Shown here: positions 19,220-27,905 of the stretch, piece by piece
Numbering within the stretch: position 1 is the stretch's first letter
Layout of the letters: each line of letters begins with the position of its first letter
NCBI RefSeq assembly: GCF_900188165.1
Contig: NZ_FZOS01000004.1
Location: 160,598 to 224,597, forward strand
DNA length: 64,000 nt
Origin: Edaphosphingomonas laterariae
Lineage (GTDB): Bacteria > Pseudomonadota > Alphaproteobacteria > Sphingomonadales > Sphingomonadaceae
Reading direction: 5' to 3'
Position numbers and translations under genes: made by a program
Notes under the pieces: model-generated
Database searches by the model: none
What the model was told of the DNA's origin: nothing
The model's input: only the letters and a program-made list of their open reading frames with translations

Positions 19220-19582
19220 TTACTGGGCCAGCGGAACCGCGCTGTTGGTTGCCGGCGCGGCCGCATTGTCGGCCTCCGGCACGGTGGGCGCCGCTGCCGG
19301 CGCCTGCTGCTGCGCCGCCGGCGGGCGGGCAAGCGACTGATCGATTTCGCGCGGACCACGCTGCATGGTGGCGAGCGCGGCAAGGCCGATCGACATCAGG
19401 ACGAACAGGGTCGCCAGGATCGTCGTCGCGCGCGTGAGGAAATCCGCCGCGCCACGTGCGCTCATCAGGCCGGTCGGGCTGCCGCCCATGCCCAGGCCGC
19501 CGCCTTCCGAACGCTGCATCAGGATCACCGTGACGAGCGCCGCGGCGATGATCGCGTGGACGACGAGAAGGAAAGTGAACAT
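19220..19582 (-). CDS. secG: Preprotein translocase subunit SecG
   Basis: 120-residue inner-membrane subunit of the SecYEG translocon. Two hydrophobic helices (FTFLLVVHAIIAAALVTVILMQ and TTILATLFVLMSIGLAALATM) flank the conserved loop RSEGGGLGMGGSPTGLMSARGAADFLTR. The C-terminus is an Ala/Pro/Gln-rich tail of low complexity, common in alphaproteobacteria. The ATG at 19582 is chosen since the seven residues upstream in frame are not conserved-looking. pyrG follows, the usual secG-pyrG order. Confidence 0.93.
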   Translation of the reverse strand: MFTFLLVVHAIIAAALVTVILMQRSEGGGLGMGGSPTGLMSARGAADFLTRATTILATLFVLMSIGLAALATMQRGPREIDQSLARPPAAQQQAPAAAPTVPEADNAAAPATNSAVPLAQ

Positions 19583-19711
19583 CGGCGGTCGATCTTTCGG
19601 CAAAAACGGAACGGCGTCGCGGCCGGATATGGACGCGGCCTGTATAGAATCAAGTCGCGGGGTTCAACCGGGGCGCATGGCGAAACCCGCCTTAGGCCAT
19701 GACGGGCACGG

Positions 19712-22700
19712 CTATTCCGCCGCCAGCAGCCGCTCCGCTCCGCCCAGATCCACCGATACCAGCCGGCTGACGCCGCGTTCCACCATCGTCACGCCGAACA
19801 GCCGGTGCATCCGCGCCATGGTGACGGCATTGTGGGTGACGATCAGGTATCGGGTGTCGGTCTCGCGCGTCATGCGATCCAGAAGGTCGCAGAATCGTTC
19901 GATATTCGCGTCATCCAGCGGCGCATCCACCTCGTCCAGCACGCAGATCGGCGCCGGATTGGTCAGGAACAGGGCGAAGATCAGCGCCACCGCCGTCAGC
20001 GCCTGTTCGCCACCGGAAAGGAGCGTGAGCGCGGCCAGTTTCTTCCCCGGCGGCTGCGCCATGATCTCCAGCCCCGCCTCCAGCGGATCATCCGATTCGG
20101 TGAGCGCCAGATGCGCCTCGCCGCCGGCGAACAGGGTGGTGAAGAGACGACGGAAATGCTGGTCGACCGCCTCGAACGCGGCGAGCAGACGGGTCCGCCC
20201 CTCGCGATTCAGGCTGCCGATCGATCCGCGCAGACGGTTGATCGCCTCGCCCAGCTCGTCGCGTTCGGCCTGCCCCTTGGTGCGCGCCTCCTCCAGCTCG
20301 GCCAGTTCGGTTTCGGCGACAAGGTTCACCGGGCCGATCCGCTCGCGATCGGCGGTCAGCCGGTCCAGCGCCGCCGACTGGCTGGCCGCGTCGCCCACCT
20401 CGGCGCTCGCGAAGCCCAGTTTCTCCGGCAGCACCGGCGCGGGGCAGCCGAATCGCTCGCCGGAAACCCGGCCCATTTCGATCCGTCGGAGCTCCTGATT
20501 TTCGTGACGCGCAGCGGCCCCTGCCCGCGCCTCGCGCGCGGCGGCCAGCGCCTCGCCAGTATCGGCCGCCGTTTTTTCGGCCAGTCGCAACTGCTCCTCG
20601 GCAGCACGTTCGGCATCGCGCGCGTTCGCGGCATCAGCTTCGACCTGCGCAACCCTGGCTTCCAGCGTCGCGATCCGACCGTCCAGCTTCGCCGGCGCGT
20701 CGGCAAGCGTCGCGGCCTCCTTCGCCACCGCATCGGCGCGCTTCGCCATCTCGTCGATGCGCCGTGCCGCATCGCCCGCGCGGGACCGCCACCCCTTCGA
20801 TTCGCTGCGCACCGCCTCCAGCCGGCGCGCGTCCGCCTCGATCCGCTGGCGCAGAGCCGCCAGCGCCGCGCGCACGTCCGCCAGCGTCGCGCGGGCCATA
20901 TCGCTGGCCCGCCGCAGTTGATCGACCTTCACCGCCGTTGCCTGCCCGTCCGGCAGCGCCGTCACGGCAGCTTCGGCGTCGCCATGCGCATTGGCCGCCT
21001 CGTCGCGTTCGGTCGCCGCCCTATCGGCCCGCTGCTCCAGCGTCGCGCGCTGGCCCGCAAGCCGCTCGATCGCGGTCGCCGCCGCATCCGCCTCGCGCAT
21101 GGCGTTGCGCGCCTGCGCCTCGGCATCCGCCAGGCTCCGCCGGCCGGCGTCGATCGCGGCCTTGGCCGCTGCCAGTCCGGCCTGCGCCTCCGCCATGGCC
21201 GCCGTCGCCGTTTCCACATTGTCCCGGGCGCCGGGCAATTGTTCCTCAAGCGCGGTAAGCCGGTTGATACGGATGAGCCGCTCGGCCGCCGCGGCCCCCA
21301 CTTCCTCCGCAACGAAGCCGTCCCAGCGGCGCAGCCGTCCATCGCGGGTGACAAGGCATTGGCCGGTCGCCAGCGCCAGGCTGCCATCATCCCGGTCAGC
21401 CACCGCCACCTGTGCCAGCCGTCGCGCGATTTCCGGCGGCGCGGTCACCGCCGGCGCCAGCGGTTCCGCACCTTCGGGCAGGCGCGGATCCTCCGGCTGC
21501 GGTTCGGCCCCCGCCCAGCGCCGCTTGCCCTCGGCACCGATCGCCGCGGTAAGATCATCGCCCAGCGCGGCCGCCAGCGCGCGTTCATAGCCGGGCTGCG
21601 CCCGCACCTGATGCAGCGCCTGATGGGCGCCCGCATCACCCGCCGTCGCACGGGTCAGCGCCGCCACTTCGCTTTCGAGAGCCGCCAACGCCGCCCGGGC
21701 TGATGCGCTGGCCGCCTCCGCTGTCTCGCGCCGCGCCGCCGCCGCATCGCGCTCGCCCTCGGCCACGGCGATCGCGGCCGCCGCCTCCGCCGCTGCCGCC
21801 TGCGCCGCATCGCGCGCCGACGTCGCAGCGCGTTGCTTGTCGAGCAATGGTTCGGCATCCGGCAGCGCCCGAACTTCGGCAGCCGCCCGGCCATGATCCG
21901 CCTCCGCGCGCTGCAACCGCTGGCGCGCCGCAGCCAATGCCGCTTGCGCCACGCGCACCTCGGCCTGTTCGGCAGCCTGCTCGGCAACCGCATGGGCGAG
22001 CGCGATCTCGGCATCGCGGCTCGCCGTCTCCGCCTCGCCCACCCGCACGGCAAAGGCGGTCTGTTCCCCATCGGCACCGGCCCGCGCAGCGGTGAGCGCC
22101 TTATCCTCTTCTGCGAGCCCCGCCAGCGCCGCCGATGCGTCCACCGCCAACGTATCCTCGCGCGCACGGTCACGCGCCAGCGTGTCCCCCTGCGCCGCCA
22201 GTTCCGCGATCCGCCGTTCCAGCGCGCTGCGTTCCGATCGCAAGGCCGCAAGCTGATGCCCGGCCTCCGCCGCCGCCTCGCGCGTCTTCTGGGCCTCGGC
22301 CCGCGCATCGCCGACGATCCGCACCGCTTGCGATTGGTGGGCGGCGGCGGCGCGCTGCGCCTCGGCAGCGGCATTCACCGCAGAGTCGGCCTGATCCGCC
22401 TCGCGCTTGGCGGCATCGGCTGCGGCGGCGGCTTCACGCCAGCGCGCATAGATCAGTTTCGCCTCAGCCAGCCTGATCTGTTCGGAAAGCTGGCGATAGC
22501 GCTCGGCGGCCCGCGCCTGCCGCTTCAGCGCATTGCCGCGCACCTCCATATCGGCCAGCAGTTCGTCCAGCCGATTAAGGTTGGTTTCGGTGGCACGCAG
22601 CTTCTGTTCGGCATCCTTGCGGCGGACGTGCAGGCCCGCAATGCCCGCCGCCTCTTCCAGCATCTGCCGCCGTTCGGTGGGCTTGGCCGCGATCACCGCC

Positions 22701-23137
22701 GCGATCCGCCCCTGGCTCACCAGCGCCGGGGAATGCGCGCCGGTCGCCGCGTCGGCGAACAGCAACGCCACGTCCTTGGCGCGCACGTCGCGGCCGTTCA
22801 GCCGATAAGCAGACCCCGCGCCCCGCTCGATCCGGCGCACGATCTCGATCTCGCCGTCCTGCCCGTCGCCGGTGGGCGCGCGATCGACAAGGATCGCTAC
22901 CTCGGCGAAATCGCGCGCGGGCCGGCTCGTCGTGCCGGCGAAGATCACATCCTCCATCCCGCCGCCGCGCATCGACTTGGCGGAGCTTTCGCCCATCGCC
23001 CAGCGGATCGCTTCCAGCAGGTTGGACTTGCCGCAGCCATTGGGGCCGACGATACCCGTCAGCCCCGGCTCGATCCGCAGCTCCGATGGTTCGACGAAGC
23101 TCTTGAAGCCCGAAAGCTTGAGCCTCCTGATCCGCAT
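19712..23137 (-). CDS. smc: Chromosome segregation protein SMC
   Basis: 1141-residue ATPase of the condensin complex. Walker A is GIVGPNGCGKSNLLEA near the N-terminus; Q-loop region VSQGRI; two long Ala/Glu/Arg-rich coiled coils flank a hinge near residues 480-600 (ATAGDAGAHQALHQVRAQPGYERALAAALGDDL is cut here only for reading; the hinge is centred on the PGYERALAAALG block); the ABC signature is LLSGGEQALTAVALIFALF and Walker B is CVLDEVDAPLDDAN. All motor residues are present. A DsbA-like gene lies 34 bp upstream on the same strand. ScpA and ScpB are not in the window. Confidence 0.96.
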   Translation of the reverse strand: MRIRRLKLSGFKSFVEPSELRIEPGLTGIVGPNGCGKSNLLEAIRWAMGESSAKSMRGGGMEDVIFAGTTSRPARDFAEVAILVDRAPTGDGQDGEIEIVRRIERGAGSAYRLNGRDVRAKDVALLFADAATGAHSPALVSQGRIAAVIAAKPTERRQMLEEAAGIAGLHVRRKDAEQKLRATETNLNRLDELLADMEVRGNALKRQARAAERYRQLSEQIRLAEAKLIYARWREAAAAADAAKREADQADSAVNAAAEAQRAAAAHQSQAVRIVGDARAEAQKTREAAAEAGHQLAALRSERSALERRIAELAAQGDTLARDRAREDTLAVDASAALAGLAEEDKALTAARAGADGEQTAFAVRVGEAETASRDAEIALAHAVAEQAAEQAEVRVAQAALAAARQRLQRAEADHGRAAAEVRALPDAEPLLDKQRAATSARDAAQAAAAEAAAAIAVAEGERDAAAARRETAEAASASARAALAALESEVAALTRATAGDAGAHQALHQVRAQPGYERALAAALGDDLTAAIGAEGKRRWAGAEPQPEDPRLPEGAEPLAPAVTAPPEIARRLAQVAVADRDDGSLALATGQCLVTRDGRLRRWDGFVAEEVGAAAAERLIRINRLTALEEQLPGARDNVETATAAMAEAQAGLAAAKAAIDAGRRSLADAEAQARNAMREADAAATAIERLAGQRATLEQRADRAATERDEAANAHGDAEAAVTALPDGQATAVKVDQLRRASDMARATLADVRAALAALRQRIEADARRLEAVRSESKGWRSRAGDAARRIDEMAKRADAVAKEAATLADAPAKLDGRIATLEARVAQVEADAANARDAERAAEEQLRLAEKTAADTGEALAAAREARAGAAARHENQELRRIEMGRVSGERFGCPAPVLPEKLGFASAEVGDAASQSAALDRLTADRERIGPVNLVAETELAELEEARTKGQAERDELGEAINRLRGSIGSLNREGRTRLLAAFEAVDQHFRRLFTTLFAGGEAHLALTESDDPLEAGLEIMAQPPGKKLAALTLLSGGEQALTAVALIFALFLTNPAPICVLDEVDAPLDDANIERFCDLLDRMTRETDTRYLIVTHNAVTMARMHRLFGVTMVERGVSRLVSVDLGGAERLLAAE

Positions 23138-23171
23138 GGCGGTGTGCGTCCCCCCGGAGCCGCCGGCCCGA

Positions 23172-23918
23172 TCAGCCGCCCAGCGCTTCGTTCAGCGCGG
23201 CCGACAGCGTGTTGATGTCATAGACACCGTCGGCCAGCTTGCCGTTGATCATGAAGGCCGGCGTGCCGGTGATATTGTCGATTTTGGTGCCATGCTCGCG
23301 AATGGCGAGCAGCTTGTCGATGCCGGCCTTGTCGGCCAGGCACTGATCGGCCTTGTCCTTGGCTAGGCCACGGGCGCGATAGAACTGGTCCATGCCCGCC
23401 GACGTGGCCAGCGCACCGAATTGCTGGTTCTCGGGCAGCCCCTGGATGCGGGTGATCTCGTCATTGGTGATCTTGGAGATATTGGGGAGCCAAGTCTTCT
23501 GTTCAGCATAGGTCTGTTCGACCAGCTTGAAGAACGGCCCCTCACCCTGGCAGCGCGCCAGCAGCGATACCGCCATGTCGACGGGGTTGAGCACGAAGGT
23601 GCGGAATTCCCAGCTCACCTTGCCGGTGCGGACGAACTCGTCCTTCAACTTGGGCGCGCCGTTGATCGAAAAATCGGCGCAATGCGGGCAGGTGAGCGAC
23701 GCATATTCAACCAGCTTCACCGGCGCATCGGGATTGCCCATGCGAAAGCCGCCTTCCGGCGTAACCGAAACGACCTCGCTCCAGTCCTTGCCTGCGGGCG
23801 CGCTCGCGGCCGGTGCAGCGGCATTGCCGGCGGCCGTGGTGTCGGTGGCTTCCTGCTTGCCGCAAGCTGCCACGGCGAGCGCGAGCGCAACGACGCCCCA
23901 GCGGAATTCGGTCTTCAT
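23172..23918 (-). CDS. DsbA-family thioredoxin-fold lipoprotein
   Basis: 248-residue periplasmic oxidoreductase. The signal peptide ends ALAVAACGKQ, a lipobox. Thioredoxin domain: PVKLVEYASLTCPHCADF (active-site CPHC) and the cis-Pro loop NITGTPAFMINGK. It is a paralog of the protein at 30405 (same order of blocks: GNPDAPVKL, CPHC, FVLNPVDM, TGTPAFMING). DsbA-like genes next to smc are common in sphingomonads; the target is unknown. Start at 23918 because the lipoprotein signal begins there. Confidence 0.9.
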   Translation of the reverse strand: MKTEFRWGVVALALAVAACGKQEATDTTAAGNAAAPAASAPAGKDWSEVVSVTPEGGFRMGNPDAPVKLVEYASLTCPHCADFSINGAPKLKDEFVRTGKVSWEFRTFVLNPVDMAVSLLARCQGEGPFFKLVEQTYAEQKTWLPNISKITNDEITRIQGLPENQQFGALATSAGMDQFYRARGLAKDKADQCLADKAGIDKLLAIREHGTKIDNITGTPAFMINGKLADGVYDINTLSAALNEALGG

Positions 23919-24197
23919 GGGTGAAATGCTCCTGGAATGCCCTTTGGCGTTATGCCCTGTTGAGGCGATATGCCCTGCGCGCGCAATCATGGCGCGGCGA
24001 GGCGTCCGCTTCAACGGCTTATCGCTACAGCCGGCACCCGCATAGGGCGTCGGGCCAGCCAGGAACAGCAAAAGGAGGCGCGCGAGCCTTTTATCCCGCG
24101 CGTCTCACCAGAATGCGCCGAATGGGCCAGCTGAAGACAAAGAGGTCACCAGCGCCTGAGCGCGGTGACCCCCTTGCTATTGAAGGGCGCGGAAAAG

Positions 24198-24752
24198 CTA
24201 CGCTTTGGCAGCCTTCAACGTCCAGCGCTGGCGCCGTGCACCATAGCCCACCAGGCCGAAGCCCGTGATCATCATCGCCCAGGTCGCCGGCTCGGGAATG
24301 GCATTCGGCAGGAAGGTGGCGTTGCCGCCATAGGAGCCGTTGCCGCGCGAGAAACCGACGATCTCGATCGTGTTCAGCACACCGAAGGCGATCGGCACGC
24401 TGCTGATGTCGAAGAACTCGCTCTTGCCGTCAGCGGAAAGCGTCTTGGTCGCCGCCAAGCCGTTCACCATGACCGAAATGATGTCCAGATCGGTTGCCGA
24501 CAAAAGCGCGGAAGTGCTGGTGGAGAGCGAACCGCTGCCGGTGCCATCCTGATCGATTGTGAAGCGATAATAATCGGTAAAGTCGCCTTCCAGGATGCCG
24601 CTACGACCGATAGTCGCCGACACTGGCCCGTTGGTGATGTCTCCGAAAACCTGAAACTCGGGATCGCCCGGAACGAAGTCCTCGGCGAATGCCGCTGGGC
24701 TAAAGGTGATCGCTGAGGCGACACCCACGACAGCCATAAGGATGCCCTTCAT
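24198..24752 (-). CDS. PEPxxWA-CTERM sorting domain protein (exosortase substrate)
   Basis: 184-residue secreted protein. N-terminal signal peptide MKGILMAVVGVASAITFSPAAFA; the mature part contains GDFTDYYRFTIDQDGTGSG and beta-rich segments, similar to FxDxF-type PEP-CTERM proteins. The C-terminus is the sorting signal PEPATWAMMITGFGLVGYG followed by a basic tail ARRQRW, i.e. the tripartite PEP motif, hydrophobic helix and Arg cluster recognised by exosortase. No exosortase gene lies in the window. The next gene, divergent and 467 bp away, is a FeeM-type acyltransferase, a family repeatedly found with exosortase systems. Confidence 0.88.
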   Translation of the reverse strand: MKGILMAVVGVASAITFSPAAFAEDFVPGDPEFQVFGDITNGPVSATIGRSGILEGDFTDYYRFTIDQDGTGSGSLSTSTSALLSATDLDIISVMVNGLAATKTLSADGKSEFFDISSVPIAFGVLNTIEIVGFSRGNGSYGGNATFLPNAIPEPATWAMMITGFGLVGYGARRQRWTLKAAKA

Positions 24753-25219
24753 TAGCCGTACCCTTTCTGCTTCGGCGCCATGCGCTACATGCCCCTCCAC
24801 CCATTTCACGCTGACATATAGTTAAGGCCGTTGCAAGTATTGCAGGCCGCAACTTGGCCGGCACTTTTCCCTATATGAGACGCCTTGGAAGGCACCCAAA
24901 AGCGCCGCAATCCGCCATTTTCAACGGAATTAGGCCGGTCGGACGAGCGGTTTTCGCTGATCGGCCCCGACGAATGCACGGCCCACCGCCAAAGGCTAGA
25001 AGCGCCAATTCAGCTCTGGCAACCGAAAATAAATCGAATCACATCAGTATCCATCTGACAAATATAACACAAACGAAACGACGAGACTCGTTACGCCAAG
25101 TAAATGACGCGCTTTGTACTTTGCGTTCAAAATCACAAAATCCCATTAACCACAGATGCTTACGGCTGCAAAAATGCGTGCGCAGGCATCTCCGAGGTCG
25201 CAGTCATCCGGGGGCAAAT
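24753..25219. other. Intergenic control region between PEP-CTERM and FeeM genes
   Basis: 467 bp without a credible gene. The half near 25.0-25.2 kb is markedly AT-rich relative to the genome and includes dispersed homopolymeric A runs. A 13-bp perfect palindrome lies at 24832. It should hold both divergent promoters; I could not assign -35/-10 boxes or a sigma-54 site with confidence. The long forward frame through it lacks coding character and simply runs into the FeeM gene. Confidence 0.6.
24832..24844. promoter_or_regulatory. Palindrome TGCAA-N3-TTGCA, possible operator
   Basis: Perfect inverted repeat TGCAAGTATTGCA 80 bp upstream of the PEP-CTERM start. A nearby GTTGC...GCAAC pair encloses it. 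No second copy was recognised, so a regulator cannot be named. Confidence 0.3.
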
Positions 25220-25990
25220 ATGTCGCAGGTAGATACGCATCATCAGTTCAGCGAGCACTATCAGGCCGGCATCAGCACTGCCCCCCTCGACGATGAACTT
25301 TTCGTCGAATTCCCCTATACGGATCATGATGGGGAACAAAAATATCTGACATTTCATATCGCTAACACGAAGTACGAAAAAGACTCCGCCAGCGATCTGA
25401 TCAACCGGATGTATTCCTGGCGCGGCTATGGGCGCAGCGATGCGCTGCCGTCGGGCGAAAATTCCACCACCTTCACGATCACGAGCGACGACCGGGTGGT
25501 CGGCACGCTCACATTGACGGCGGACTCCGGCGCCGGCCTCGCCATCGAGAAAACCTTCCATGACGACATCGACGGGTTCCGCCGCATGCCCGGCAACCGG
25601 TTGTGCGAGTTGACGAAGTTCGCGCTCGACACCAATGCACCGTCCAAGCCGGTGCTGGCCGCGCTGTTCCACATCATCTTCATTTACGGCATGCATCGGT
25701 ACGACTGCACCGACCTGTTCATCGAGGTGAACCCCCGCCATTCGCGCTTTTACGAAGTGATGCTGAACTTCAAGCCCGTCGGCGACGTGAAGATGAACGA
25801 CTCGGTCAAGGCGCCGTCGCAGCTGCTCTGGCTCCGATCGTCCGATATTCGTGAATATATCGACGTTTACACGAACAATCTGCGCACGTCGAAGCGGTCG
25901 CTCTATCCCTATTTCTACCCGCTTGCGGAAGAAGCCGACATCTACACGCGCATGCTGCGCGCACCGGCCAACGATATGGCTATCGTTTAG
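25220..25990 (+). CDS. FeeM-type N-acyl amino acid synthase (GNAT-like acyltransferase)
   Basis: 256-residue enzyme resembling the FeeM / exosortase-associated acyltransferase family, related to autoinducer synthases, which transfers an acyl group from acyl-ACP to the amino group of an amino acid. Motifs: VVGTLTLTADSGAGLAIEKTF, NRLCELTKFALD (the E-x-[ST]-[RK]-[FL] block of the family) and FIEVNPRHSRFYEVMLNF. No signal peptide. The ATG at 25220 follows GGGGGCAAAT; the open frame before it is not coding. Together with the PEP-CTERM gene and the ACP/ligase/decarboxylase set at 31-34 kb it suggests an exosortase-linked acyl-amino-acid pathway; product unknown. Confidence 0.8.
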   Translation: MSQVDTHHQFSEHYQAGISTAPLDDELFVEFPYTDHDGEQKYLTFHIANTKYEKDSASDLINRMYSWRGYGRSDALPSGENSTTFTITSDDRVVGTLTLTADSGAGLAIEKTFHDDIDGFRRMPGNRLCELTKFALDTNAPSKPVLAALFHIIFIYGMHRYDCTDLFIEVNPRHSRFYEVMLNFKPVGDVKMNDSVKAPSQLLWLRSSDIREYIDVYTNNLRTSKRSLYPYFYPLAEEADIYTRMLRAPANDMAIV

Positions 25991-26094
25991 AACACGCCGA
26001 GCGACTCGGCCGCAATCACCCAGAGCAGCCGCTGATCCGTCACCGCCGGCGGAATCATAAATAAAGGCACCGGCATTGCGCGGCGCGCATCGCC

Positions 26095-26117
26095 GCGGGG
26101 GAGCCACGCTCCCCCGC
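26095..26117. terminator. GC hairpin between FeeM and cytochrome c genes
   Basis: Perfect 9-bp stem GCGGGGGAG / CTCCCCCGC with a 5-base loop, 15 bp beyond the cytochrome c stop and about 105 bp beyond the FeeM stop. No T-run, so termination is only presumed. Confidence 0.4.
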
Positions 26118-26131
26118 AACGCATCCTATTT

Positions 26132-26782
26132 TCAGTGGGCCGGGGCCGCCGCCGGAGCAGCCTCGTTACCGGCAGCCGGCGCCGCAGCGTCGGCAGTCGC
26201 ATTGCCGTCCACCGGTGCCGCGCCTTCGGCCGGGGCCTCGGCGGTTTCGGCCGGCGCCGCCGGCAGCGGCAGCGGGCTGTCGCTCTGCTGGTTGAGGTAA
26301 GCGATGATGTTCGCGCGATCTTCCGGCTTGGAAAGGCCGGCGAAGGTCATCTTGGTGCCCGGAGCATATTTCTTCGGATTGTGCAGCCAGTCGCTCATGC
26401 TCTTCCAGTCCCAGGTCCCCGGGACGCCCTTGAGCGCGTCGGTGTAAGCGAAGCCCGGAACATGGCCGTGCGGCTTGCCGAGCGCGCCCCACAGATTCGG
26501 GCCGAGGCCGTTGCCACCGCCCTTGTTGGCATTGTGGCAGGCCGCGCACTTCTTGAACACGTCCGCGCCCTTCGCCGGATCGGCGCTCGCGAGGTAGAAT
26601 TCGATCGGCTTTTCCGCTTCGGCGCCGCCGGCCGCGCCCTCTTCTTCGACGCCTTCGACCACATAGCCCATCTTTTCAGGGCGATGGCCTTTGAAATACT
26701 CACCCGTCACGATCGAGAGACCCAGAGCCGCAATGCCGCCGGCCAGTGCCCAGCCCGCGATGGTGTTGAAACGGTTTTCCAT
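26132..26782 (-). CDS. Membrane-anchored cytochrome c (c552/CycM-like)
   Basis: 216-residue class I cytochrome c. Uncleaved N-terminal helix GWALAGGIAALGLSIVTGEYF anchors it to the inner membrane; residues 30-62 form an acidic Ala/Glu linker; the heme site CAACH is at about residue 79, GPNLWGALG follows, and the axial Met is in APGTKMTFAGL. A C-terminal Ala/Pro/Glu tail of about 45 residues is extra compared with mitochondrial cytochrome c. Such proteins shuttle electrons from bc1 to terminal oxidase. Divergent from pheA. Confidence 0.92.
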   Translation of the reverse strand: MENRFNTIAGWALAGGIAALGLSIVTGEYFKGHRPEKMGYVVEGVEEEGAAGGAEAEKPIEFYLASADPAKGADVFKKCAACHNANKGGGNGLGPNLWGALGKPHGHVPGFAYTDALKGVPGTWDWKSMSDWLHNPKKYAPGTKMTFAGLSKPEDRANIIAYLNQQSDSPLPLPAAPAETAEAPAEGAAPVDGNATADAAAPAAGNEAAPAAAPAH

Positions 26783-26951
26783 GCCTCTCTCTTATCCTCC
26801 CAGGGGATCGCGCAGTCCCCTTGCGCGATGAAAAAGCGGGCTCCCTTTAGATTCGAGCGCCTTCCACCGCAAGCGCAGCTTGAGGTTTGCGAATCGTTAT
26901 CAAGGCTACAACTTGCGACGCGTGGCCATCCAGCCTAAGCGCGCGCCCCAT

Positions 26952-27845
26952 ATGGAAAGCTATCCCGCCCCCGCCCGCGCGCTGGTCGCGCAGATGATGG
27001 CCGCCGCCGCGGCCGAGCCGAACCGCGCCGTCGCCTTCCAGGGCGCACCTGGCGCGAACTCGCACATCGCGGTGGATCAGGCTTTTGCCGACGCGCTGCC
27101 GCTGCCCTGCTTCAGCTTCGAGGACGCGATCGATGCGGTCCGCGAAGGCCGCGCCGATCGTGCGATGATTCCGATCGAAAATTCGCTGCACGGCCGGGTG
27201 GCGGACATCCACTTCCTGCTGCCCGAATCCGGGCTGGTGATTACCGGCGAGCATTTCCTGCCGATCCGCTACGCGCTGATGGGCGTCGATCCGGCGGCGA
27301 AGATCACCGAGGTGATGAGCCACCCGCAGGCGCTGGGCCAGTGCCGCAACTGGCTGCGCGCACGCGGCCTTCGCCCGGTCACTTATGCGGACACCGCCGG
27401 CGCCGCCGCGATGGTGGCGGAACTCGGCCAGCCCGAAACCGCTGCGATCGCGCCCCCCGCCGCGGCCGAGCTCTACGGCCTCGACATCCTCGCCGACGGG
27501 CTGGAGGATGCGGAGCATAATATGACGCGCTTCGTGATCCTGGCGCTCGAAGGATCGAACGAACGCCCCGCCGGCCAGGTGATGACCACCTTCATCTTCG
27601 AGGTGAAGAATATTCCGGCCGCGCTCTACAAGGCGATGGGCGGTTTCGCGACCAACGGCGTCAACATGACCAAGCTGGAAAGCTACCAGCGCGGCGGCAG
27701 CTTCGCGGCGACCGAATTCTACGCCGACATCGAAGGCCATCCCGAAGACCCCGCCGTGGCGCGCGCACTGGAGGAACTGGCCTTCCATTCCAAATGGGTC
27801 CGCATCCTCGGCACCTATCCGCAGGCCCGCCCGCGCGGCGTGTGA
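26952..27845 (+). CDS. pheA: Prephenate dehydratase
   Basis: 297-residue enzyme of phenylalanine synthesis, prephenate to phenylpyruvate. Catalytic domain: VAFQGAPGANSHIAVDQAF, IPIENSLHGRV and NMTRFVILA (the T-R-F motif); C-terminal ACT domain: TTFIFEVKNIPAALYKAMGGF and NMTKLESYQ (the ESRP-equivalent block) for Phe feedback. No chorismate mutase domain is fused. Start at ATG 26952, since the frame upstream reads into the promoter region shared with the cytochrome gene. Confidence 0.95.
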   Translation: MESYPAPARALVAQMMAAAAAEPNRAVAFQGAPGANSHIAVDQAFADALPLPCFSFEDAIDAVREGRADRAMIPIENSLHGRVADIHFLLPESGLVITGEHFLPIRYALMGVDPAAKITEVMSHPQALGQCRNWLRARGLRPVTYADTAGAAAMVAELGQPETAAIAPPAAAELYGLDILADGLEDAEHNMTRFVILALEGSNERPAGQVMTTFIFEVKNIPAALYKAMGGFATNGVNMTKLESYQRGGSFAATEFYADIEGHPEDPAVARALEELAFHSKWVRILGTYPQARPRGV

Positions 27846-27856
27846 TCTGCGCCTGC

Positions 27857-27886
27857 CCGTCATCCCGGCGAAGGCTGGGATGACGG
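27857..27886. repeat. CGTCATCCC-type palindromic repeat, probable bidirectional terminator
   Basis: CCGTCATCCCGGC and GCTGGGATGACGG (13-base arms, one G-T wobble) with a 4-base loop, followed on the plus strand by a T-rich stretch. It lies between the convergent pheA and nudC. A related copy is at 34308. Confidence 0.65.
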
Positions 27887-27905
27887 TTCTTGTTCTGAGA
27901 CCCGC

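Noticed and set aside
24753..24860. Sigma-54 promoter for the PEP-CTERM gene
   Set aside because: One GG-N10-GC spacing exists but neither TGGCAC nor TTGC is recognisable.
25987..26076. Minus-strand 29-codon frame after FeeM (MPVPLFMIPPAV...)
   Set aside because: No ribosome site and too short to support; left unannotated.
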